Both the position numbers and the translations under genes were made by a program. The notes under the pieces were generated by a model, which ran no database searches, had not been told where the DNA came from, and was given only the letters and a program-made list of their open reading frames with translations. 64,000 bases of DNA from Acanthosepion lycidas. Lineage: Eukaryota; Mollusca; Cephalopoda; Sepiida; Sepiidae. This document shows, piece by piece, positions 54,020 to 64,000 of this stretch (positions are counted from its first letter, which is position 1; each line of letters opens with the position of its first letter). The DNA lies in assembly GCA_963932145.1 (NCBI GenBank), contig OZ010580.1, positions 33,125,667-33,189,666 on the forward strand, read 5' to 3'.

Positions 54020-54954
54020 ACAAAAAAATAAATCTACGAAACATAGAAAATACTCAATATCAAAATTTATTTCATTCAAACACAAGTCATTAAATTGATT
54101 TATAGGAATATTTATTAACCTTTTCTTCAACTTCATTAAATGTTACCAAATAGTAAAGAAAAAAAAAATTCTACAGCATTTTATGCAATAATATTATATG
54201 TTCATGGCATCCACATGTATTCTGTATACAAAGAATATATTTTAACTATATAGTTCAGATCTGAGAAATATTTAAATCTTAACAGTTAATAGTCAAGTTG
54301 ACATGTTCATAACACGAGTACATATTGTAAAGTACAGAATGGACATAAAAACTATAATATTAATCTTTATCTATTTCAAAGTTGAAAAATAATATTGAAA
54401 CAGTTTTCTTTGATAGGATGCTCTATCTAACAAGTATGGATCTTTGATTCCAGTGAATCAAAAATAACTCAAGTTGAAAGGAGAGCAAACAGTAAAAATT
54501 AGAATCACAAACCTAATTATAAATGAATGACCATTGTTTTAAAATGAACATTTTTTTTAACACATGAATGAAAGCTATATGTAATGAAACAACAGAATCC
54601 ATACAGATTAACACCACTATGTACACAAATATACAAGAGGATAAACATGATTAACTGAGATGAATTCACAAGTTGGATCATAAAATAAATTTGATATCTC
54701 ATGATCATAATATACTCTGTAGAGATAAACTTGCACAGAAAGCTTATCAACAACATCATAATCCATAAGAACTCAAATGAATGACAATTTATCAGTCCTA
54801 GAATGAATAATGGATTAAAATTTCACTTTGAAGAAAAAAAAAAAAAAATTCCATGTTTGGATATGAAATGATGTAAAGCTATTAGATTTTCTTTTGAAAG
54901 AAATTTTATGTTGGAATATAATCTAGCATTGTTACTTCAGCTCTGAAGAGAAGC

Positions 54955-54989
<35 letters not shown>

Positions 54990-56250
54990 GAAGAAATTGT
55001 CAGAAAAAATATTTCATATCGCAATCTTTTCAGAGTTTAATTTTAGTTAGCTTTATTCCTGCAAATCATTCTTATTCAATCTTTTTTTTTTTTTTTTGAT
55101 GACAGTAGCTTTTATTTATTTCTTCCAAAATATATCCAAAGAAAAATAAAGAATTCATCATATAAGAAATAGCATAGCCACTAGTGAAGTTATTAGTGAA
55201 GCTCAGCTACATAACACACTAAAGATTCACATCACATCAAAAGGCTAGCTATTTATAAGCTACTGCCTCAATTTTTTTTTTTTTTTTACCCTGCTCTTTA
55301 CCCAAAGTTGTACAAAAGAAATTATAAACTGCCTGCCTTAATAAAAATCAGTGTTCAAAATTCCAAACCAATGAACCACTGACTTGATTTTTATTAAAAG
55401 ATTTTCAAGATCAGTCCTCAGAAAATTTGCAGTATTGTAAATCAATGAAAAAAAAAAAAAAAAAAAAAAAAAAAAACAACATTGTCAGTATTTAGCATTT
55501 AACAATATATCAGGTGACCCAAAAGTTCTTTCCTAGTAGATGTAAGATGGAATATAGGATCAGGCAATTCTTAAATAAGATATGGATTAGAAGAAGAGAA
55601 ACTATGAAGAGGCACAATATTTCTCCACCTAAGATTAAGTGATTTTTGTGCTTTGAAAAAATGCTTTTAGTAAAAAACTAGAAGTTTGGAGTATTTTATA
55701 GCAAAATAAGTGAATCTCAGTTTTGTCATATTCTATAACCTTAGAAAAGATTTGTCATTGTTTACAACCAAATGGAAACCATTTGAATTATTAAATGATT
55801 ATTACCTGAATTTCATTTAAGTTTTTTTTTTATTTGCATGAAATATTGGAAGTGAAATGTTCCTTGCCATTTAATTTACAAAAAGAGAATTTGAAATGAG
55901 AGAAAGAAGCTTTGGAGGTCACCCATTATACCATGATTTATTTGCATTTATGTAATATTTGTACAAAATTAAATTCTGCATGCCAATGATCCATTTTAAT
56001 TTGAATTTTAAAAAAATCTTGCCAGTGTCATGTGTACCATATAAAGAACAAAATTTGCTCTTTTTTTAAAAACCTTCTGAACAAATGAGTAAGGGCAAGC
56101 TGCAATTGGTTGAGGTTTATGTAAGAAACAAAAATAAAGGAAAATATATTATGTAAGAAAAGGCTCCTCTTTCATAAAGTACATGAGTCTAATTTATCTG
56201 AAATGTGTGTCTGTATGCATATATGCAGTAAGCAATACAATTTACATTGA
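54020..56250. other. AT-rich sequence, poor in recognisable transposons
   Basis: It contains long A or T runs (54959-54984, 55082-55097, 55272-55287, 55449-55476) but none of the repeat families found in 0-53.7 kb. At 55116-55082 the minus strand reads AATAAA, 13 bases, then A16. Confidence 0.5.
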
Positions 56251-56251
56251 C

Positions 56252-56361
56252 AAGAAGTTTTATTATTCAGTTTTTACTATTTTCAGATGTATAATCAAGC
56301 ATTTTAAAAAATGCTTGATTATACATCTGAAAATAGTAAAAACTGAATAATAAAACTTCTT
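56252..56361. repeat. Perfect 110-bp palindrome (54-bp arms, 2-bp loop)
   Basis: The left arm (AAGAAGTTTTATTATTCAGT ... AATCAAGCATTTT) and right arm (56308-56361) are exact inverses, separated only by AA at 56306-56307. No mismatch was found on reading both arms base by base. No TA or other target duplication is evident at its edges, and no second copy exists in the window. Confidence 0.95.
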
Positions 56362-57721
56362 AGTTTATCATTACCAACTGGATTTTTGATTTTGTTCACT
56401 TAAATTTCAGTCAATAAAAACAAGAACTTACTTAAAAAAAGGTAAAGAAAAAATAATATAAATAATGAGTATTATCACCTGATAATATTCCAGGAGATTT
56501 TAATGCTTTAGAATTTAAAAAATAAAAATAATAAAAAGGAAAGCTAAACAAAATATCAGTTTTATTAAGTATATTAAAGAGTTCTTTATTGAAGAGTACT
56601 GCTATCTAGTTTGTTTTCCCCCCTTAATATCAAAGGGAGGGATAAATGTTACCAACTGGAAAGTAACAATACCAGAAGAAAAATCACTGGTCTTAAATTG
56701 ATTGTGGTTTTCTTACTATATTTGGCATTGAAGTTGAACATTGTAACCTATCTCTATGTTGCTACCAATCAAAAATATATGTATCTTGCACAAAAATGAA
56801 GAGCTTAAAAAAAAGGGATAATTTTGATGATTATAATGATCATTAAAATATGATCTTTCAAAAGAAATTACTATCATGAAATTGCAAATCAAATGTTGCA
56901 AAACTGAATGCTTGACATTTAACTGTTTATGATAACATCACTACAAATTTTAAAAAAAGAAAATAGTTTAAACTGTCTTTATAATTTCTTCCCACCTTAA
57001 ATCTTAGCAAAGTATTTTTGTAATGGCTGATCAGTAGGTGTACATTTAGAATAGGGATCTACTTTCATTTTTTTTTTAATCTCTTCCATTTATCAAAATA
57101 AAAACTTAAGAGAAAAGTTGTTAAATATTTTCAAGGCAAAAACAGGGGACACAATGTTGGAAAAGATTTTGGGTATAAAACATTTGCTGGCATTTAATTA
57201 AAAGTTGAATAACTGTTTTGTCAAGCCAAAGTCTACATTTACAAAATGTATTTTGTTATCATTACTTTCCACAATTTGCACTTATGTAGCAATAGCTTTA
57301 ATATAAATATCTTCATCTTATAGAAGGAAAAAATACCTTCTGATATATCTCCAATTGGCAAATCAGACAGCCTTTTTATTTTCAAATCAAAGGCATAAGC
57401 TTTAAAAACATACAACATTAATATATGAATCATTTTTTAGTCCCATTGGAGAAAAAAAAAATTAAAGACATTTTTTTTGGCTTGGCATCAACTGGATACC
57501 CATGATCAATCTACCCGGAACATGTTGAAAGAGCTGAAAGTTTTGGATTCATAATTGTTGTTAAACATTCATAGATACAGAACTCCACTGTCCAGTCATT
57601 TGGTTTTCATCACAGACAGGGAGTGGGGGGGAAAAAAAGACAAAATAAAATCAATTTACATAAATAACAGAATAAAATGAAGAGAAAATTCATTTATATT
57701 CAATATCATATACATTTTTCT

Positions 57722-57761
<40 letters not shown>

Positions 57762-60700
57762 AAGAAGAAAAAAAAAGAGAAAAAAAGCATTATAACAAAT
57801 AAAATGTGTGATAATACTCCATGTACATGCATATATCATTAAATGCACATACTGGGCAATTTTAGTATATATAATAATGTGAATGTATATCGAAAGACTT
57901 TTCAAATAAATTAAAATTTGATAAATGTAACAAAATGCCCATGATGAGCTAAATTATTTCAAATTGTTAAAAGAAAAAAAAAGTTATTCAAGCTTTACTT
58001 TTGTAGCAAGAACAAAACAGGGTAAAAAGTATCTCCTGATAAATCAATGCCCAACTACTGATAATATAACTTTCAGATTTTCTTTTTCAAATTAGTCTCT
58101 TTTTTCTTTCCAAATTCTTATTTCCCACCCCCAATCAAAAATAGATATTCAGATACAAACATACTCATCATTTACCACATGCGTGCACACACACACACAA
58201 TACCTTTTAACCCCCTCAGAGTATGAAACATATTCATATTAAATTACTTTTGATAAGGATTTCCTCAACAGTATTTTCTTGTGTATAAAGAGTAGAATTG
58301 AGTAATCTCAATGAATGTAACTTCATATTGTACCACCACTGTTCTTCCTGCCTTCACACTGGCAGTGTATATTTTGATGCCTCTTCAACCCCACTGCAAA
58401 AGTAGAGCAAACACACAAAGAGGCTCAAGTCTGATAATAATAAAAAAAATTGAAGTTCAGACAATTTTCAACCTGCCCATGTTTTTATTATTTTTCTTTG
58501 TAGTCTCAGTTGCAACAATTGACAACCGAGTTGACCCATAAAATAAATACAAGTGTAGCATTCATTCAGCATAAAGCTACATTGGCCAATTAATTAGCAA
58601 GGATCCAGAGAGATAACTAATAGTGCAATGAGATTAAAAACAAAGACACACAATTGAACAGCAGGTAATGAAACTTAAAAAAGTTGGTCTAACACAAGCA
58701 GCACAATCAGTTACAGAAAACAGAATTAAAAAAAAAAATCTTTCTTCTATGATTAGATATTGGAGATCAAGTTTAGCTGTCTTCAACTAATTCAAATATA
58801 GTTTTTGGTTTTTAGTTAAGAAAAAAGTTATTCAATCACAAAGAAAAGCCACAAATATTTCTTATTGAAATAATGAAAGACCTTTTTGTATAATTCTAAG
58901 TTAAAGACAGTGGAACATGAATTTCCAATTAAACCCTACTATCAGTTCATCAATTTAACAAATTCAGATAATTAACTTAAAGGAAAAAAACTATAGACAA
59001 ATTAACAGCTGTGTGCTAAAAATGATGAATGCCAACAAGGGACAGTAGAATATATTTCAAATTTGATGTAAAGAAACTTTTTTTCAGAGTTAACACATTG
59101 TTTTTCTATAACATTGGCTAATTTCATAATTGCATGTTGAACATGGCTCTTTTTTTCTCTCTCTGTACATAATCTATGTTAAACTATCAATAAAAACATT
59201 GTAATAATAATAAACAAATATGCATTAAGTAAATTAAATTTGTCTTGAAATATCTCTGGTGATTTGTCATTTTTCTATTATGATTGAAGTTAACGCTTTT
59301 GAAGACAAAACAATGGAATCTTTACAACATAAAAAAGTCCCTTTCACCTCTCTGGGTTATTTTCTGTTCAAAGAACACAACATCAATATCACAATAGTTT
59401 AAAATTGGACAATTCTAGTGTTAAAGCATGGTAATAAAATTTCCATGTACAAATACTTCTGATAATACTCTAGAAGCAATGAATTCCAATAAAAATATAC
59501 AAAATGATACCTGAAACTGTGATCCTATTCTTCAAACTTCATTTGGATAAAAATATCACATAAGTGCTCTCTTCTAATTTGACCATGTACCCAAATGTAC
59601 TGCTAACAGGCCAGATTATCACAAGCAGCCATGCCAAATGGTTTTGCTTGTTCACTAAAAGAATAATATAATCATATATAAAGGAGGATATTCTTTGTCT
59701 ATATACACCTGACAAAAGGAAGAACTAAATTGGTAAATCACACAATCCCAGGAACTGTAAGAGCACATGGGCAACATTAACCTTTTTGTTTTTTTGTTTG
59801 TTTTTTTTTTGTTTTGTACAATTACATTTGAGCAAACTGTAGAAAAAAAAATCACAAAGTAAATAGACAAGTAGTGGTAAAATTATATGGATTAATTGTT
59901 AAATTTACTTAGACACAGAACTGAGGATAGGACCTATCACAAAATCAATTATGACAACAGCTTTTTGCTGTTTAATGTTGTATATTCAAAGTAAAATTCA
60001 TAACAGAGGTCAGGAATAAATTTCAACTTAAGGAAGACATTACAGGAAGCATGGACAATTATTTTAAAAAAGAAAAGGAAAAAAAAAAAAAAAGAGTGCT
60101 TTGTTGTGTTCTTGACCCAAGCACAAACCAAAGAGTCCTTAAAACTAATGCTGATTCATTGTAGTCCATTCCAACCAGTTGTCATCATGCAGTGTAAACT
60201 GTTACTTTCTAAACACAGCATGGTATGCTTTCTTTAAATTGAGACAACTATATGCAATTAAAACAAAAGGGGAAAATTGTTTTAATCTTTTTCTAGCATA
60301 TTCAGTAGCCTACTTTTTCATTTTAATTGAATTATCAATTCATTGACTAAAAGCTAATGTTGAAAACAGTTTGAGTTTGATGGCTACCCTGAGGAGGTAC
60401 TTGAATATAAAATAGGTCTTGTAACAAAGGTTGTTTCCAAGCAAATCTATAAGAGAGAGATCTTACTTGGAGATGTGTATCATGACACACAAACAGATGA
60501 CCTGATCAATTATCCAATTTTTATTAAATATAAAATTATAGACATTGAACACACATACACACAAAGTCCCCTTAACTAAAAGGGGGCTATAAAAATCATT
60601 ATCCATAGGAAAAGATAATTGGTAGTATCACTAATAATTTTAATATAGCTTGTTAATTGACATGCCCATTTTCTGTTTAATAATATCACATTGATGTACA

Positions 60701-63700
60701 TGGAAGTTGACTGTGACCATTATCATAGGTAAACACAAGTCAGTATAAAAATTGACCAGCTTTGCAGATGCTTTGATTAGATATGACAGAACTCATATAG
60801 AAATATCAAGAACCAGCAAGCTTCCTTCTTGGCTCTGAATCATTCATTAAGTAATACAATTTACAACCATTAAATACTAACCATCCAATCAATGAACATC
60901 TGATCAGTTTCATCAGAAACTGCCACACTGAGTACGAAAGCACCTTCCTCATGGACATATCAAAAAGATTTTTGGAAAATAGCCCCAAGAAAAACAGATG
61001 AATAAATAAATAAAAGAAAGGATTTTACACTTTGCTCAAGTCATGTTTAAAGTGTCTGCAAGTTAAAAACATTTAAAATAAAAACTGAAAAAAAAAAAAA
61101 AAAATCCAAAAACAAAACAAAAAAAAGTAATGGTTAGATTTTAACAGTCTGTAAAAGAGAAGTTTAAACAAAAAACATGTCTTCATATCACAATTGAAAA
61201 CAACAGAAATTTGTTTTAGCAAAGAGTAAAATTTACATCATTTTTCTTTTTCAAAATGTGTCTTATCTTAAAAACTTTCTAAAAAGTTAATCGAGAAAAA
61301 CAAAAGGAAATTATGGTTAAAATCATAAGAATTCATATTCTAATTAACAAAAACAAATTACTCATTAAAAAAATAATTTTCTTGAAGGTAAACGAATAAA
61401 TTAAAAGTCATGATTTGTAGCATAGGTGCATGGGGGAAAAAAAAATAAATTTCAATCACAAAATGTTATCAACCTTCCATACCTACGATACATAAAGATT
61501 AACAAAAAAAAAAAAAATACAATATTAAGATTCAAGACAAAACATTTTTCTAGATACACAATATTAAATTAAAACCAGCATTCATATTAAAACAAAAAGT
61601 TTTTGAAGAGAAGAACCACTTTTTTCACTCAAGGACAATTCTTTTGGTTGAAATATATTTCAATCAAACCAACCTTGACAAACTACCAGGAAAAAAAAAA
61701 TGTACATATCATATGATACTCTTTCCTTAGTAGTTGTTAAAGGAAAAAGATCATCAGTTTATTACCAAGAAATTTAAAATTTACAATATATTTGCAAACA
61801 AAACCTGGAGAAAAAGAATGTTCATTTCATTCCTGGGATTGTTTTGATTAGATTTAAAAATTAAAAAGAAAAAAATCATTCAAATTTTAAATTGTCCTCC
61901 AATGTAAAACATTACATGTATTCATTCTGGGTGGCTTCCCATTCTGATTAACATAAAAAAAAAAACAAAGCAATAAATATCAGAAGATAACAGACGCATT
62001 AAACTATGAATACTCAACATTTTAATGTAAAGCATTAAAGATTCAACAAAGCAAATAAAGAAACAACTGCAGCAGTAACATTTTACAATGAAATAATTGA
62101 TAAAGGTTTTTTTTGTTGTTTTTTGACTTATAATCATTAAATTCATACTTTTAATTCCCCACTGGAAAAAAAGTCCCCCAGATTGGGAAATTAGTTCTTA
62201 CAAATCAAATATATAAACAGATATACATGTTGAAGCAAGAATCTGAACATAAATAATACATATTCAACACCAATTAATCATCTTGTATTAGTTTACAATG
62301 TCAATCAATGTGACATTACCAATGCTATGGCCTGGAAAATAATGCACTTGCATTGCAGTCAACTGATTGGCAAGATAAGCAGAATAAAATCTCTGAATTT
62401 ATGTATCAAGTGCTTTCCTAATTTGTATCACAAACTTTTTTGTTTTTTCCATTTGCAGATTTTTCTTCATTTGTATTGCTGCAGAATTAAATACTTTACT
62501 TCAATCAGTAAAGATAATAAAAAGTCAAGTATAACACAAGGTTGGCTTTGACACAATCATCTGTTCAGTGTCATGAAAAACACAAAGAATAACTGCTTAT
62601 ATATATATTAACAGATATCACAATGCTCTTCAAATCAGATTGAAGCTCAAGTGTTTTTTCAGTCAAATATATTTTCTAATTGAAAAATCTGTATCACTTA
62701 TTTGATGATATATTTCTTTCATGACAAAAAAATAATGGAATAAAATCTAAAGTATTCTTTAGTATTTATGAACCTTGATGTTTTTCAAACTTTAAATGGA
62801 AAATATCAGGCTCATAATGTAAATATAAAATTTCTTTAAAATCTGTCAGTTACTGAAAGAAACTTTTCAGCAGTCAAATAAGGAGAAGAAAATGGTTTTC
62901 AAGCTTATATACAATTTGCAATTATTTTGTTAACCTCTCTCAAAAGTTGTTAGTAATTAGGAGATTTGGGAAATAACCAATCATTTCAAAGCAGCCTGAA
63001 TTAGAGAGGAAAGAAATGTACATTTTGGTTATCATTTCATAGTGAACTTTCATATTGCCACACAATGGCTGACTAGAAATTGTGGACATCAACAAGCCAT
63101 CTAGCAAAAAGTTCAGTGCAGTAAAAAGCCCATTACACTTTCCCTTTGTATTAAACTTTGAACTTCCAGAAAATTTGGCAATGGCAGAACATCAAACAAA
63201 ATGCAACAATTTAGAGAATTTGTGGCATGTAAAAAACAAAGAATACATAATTATATATTTAAAAATAAACAAAAGAAATATTTTTAGAATGAGAATAAAT
63301 TATTGATAGTAATTCTAACAGATAACAACAGATAAATGTTATAGCAAAAATTATTGCCCGTCGAGTTAGTCATCTTATTCCAAAGAGATAATAAATAACT
63401 AAATAAATACTAAATTTAAATTTTATAATTAAAAGATAATACTTTACAAGTATTCAAAGGAATTTGAAGAAATTTTTATTACAACAAGGGAAACTAAGCC
63501 CATGAATTCCTTTTTCTATCACAAAAGTCTTCATACATATTTTGCATAAATAAATTGCAAAAATCTTTGAACTGTTAAATATTAACTATTTTTTTTTAAT
63601 TAGTGAATTGTCTATCTTTCTAGATATCACAGTTTGGCAAGCACATAAAAATGTACTAATAACAGTGGGAAATGAGTAAGACATTCCAGACGATTACTCT

Positions 63701-64000
63701 GCATCCTGAAAAATTACTAATATCTTTCGCTATATAATTGATATGATTTGTACAAGAACCAGGGATTTTTTTGACTAAAAGAGTGACATTACTGCCAACC
63801 AATTTTATTAAATGAAAAAATGTTTTACTCTCTATCAGTCTTTTCATAATATTTAAGATTACTAATAAATTGAGAAAAATATTTTTAAATATTTAAGTAA
63901 TCAATTATTTAAACAGAGAAACAGGATTTTATAAAAATTAAATTTAGAAATGTTCAAAATCATATAATATTCTGATATTATTAATAGAGACTGAAAGATT
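56362..64000. other. AT-rich sequence, no recognised gene or transposon
   Basis: The plus strand is A-rich over long stretches, with A runs at 57723-57758, 60077-60093, 61088-61104 and elsewhere. A 63-bp segment at 57337-57399 looks like a possible minus-strand exon (see findings). Short frames otherwise lack family motifs. This could be intron, long 3' UTR or plain intergenic DNA. Confidence 0.5.

Noticed and set aside
1..64000. CRISPR arrays, operons or other bacterial features
   Set aside because: Repeats are microsatellites, minisatellites or transposons without regular spacers, and all gene remnants are of animal transposon type.
1..64000. Contamination with mammalian DNA, suggested by MADE1-, Tigger- and SETMAR-like elements
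   Set aside because: They are interleaved with Pao, GIY-YIG retroelement, RTE and Tc1 families within the same nested insertions, and no mammalian LINE-1 or Alu sequence was recognised.

Overview
The window looks like intergenic or intronic DNA from an AT-rich metazoan genome. I found no complete host gene. The best guess is a mollusc, perhaps a cephalopod such as an octopus. That rests on the mix of decayed jockey/CR1-like, RTE-like and BEL/Pao retroelements, a GIY-YIG retroelement, many Tc1/mariner/pogo relatives, a tRNA-headed SINE and very frequent (TA)n tracts. The assignment is an inference; no host coding gene supports it.

Layout. 0-6.6 kb: an RTE reverse-transcriptase remnant (minus), a SINE, and a Tigger-type pogo element with a readable DNA-binding domain. 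7-9.5 kb: the longest jockey/CR1-like copy, then a dispersed repeat containing an 80-bp mariner MITE. 10.7-13.7 kb: hairpin MITEs, a T-rich repeat derived from a retroelement 3' end, a mariner N-terminal fragment and another MITE. 14.4-17.3 kb: a 5'-truncated BEL/Pao element with integrase, a PHD-like finger and a 3' LTR, flanked by microsatellites. 17.5-23.6 kb: a second copy of the 9-kb repeat (without the MITE), two opposite halves of Tc1 elements, a GIY-YIG retroelement whose 3' end is repeated in tandem, hairpin MITEs and long (TA)n tracts. 25.9-28.4 kb: a 5S-headed SINE, a nearly full-length mariner and an RTE remnant. 29.3-34.6 kb: two GA-rich tracts, a nested Tigger4-like element and three jockey/CR1 3' ends. 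35.8-44.6 kb: RTE copies, a second 5S-headed SINE interrupted by a Tigger2-like element, and a Tc1 element with recognisable DDE residues. 46-53.6 kb: dispersed repeats, SINEs and one more jockey/CR1 3' end. 54-64 kb: AT-rich and poor in recognisable transposons, with a perfect 110-bp palindrome and weak hints of minus-strand exons.

The coding remnants are all broken, largely by G:C-to-A:T changes (Trp, Gln or Arg codons turned into stops) and small frameshifts, so no autonomous element remains. The interest lies in element architecture: a 5S rRNA + tRNA chimeric SINE seen at two loci, tandem copies of a retroelement 3' end, a PHD-like finger on a Pao polyprotein, an 80-bp MITE with an empty paralogous site, and the palindrome at 56.3 kb.
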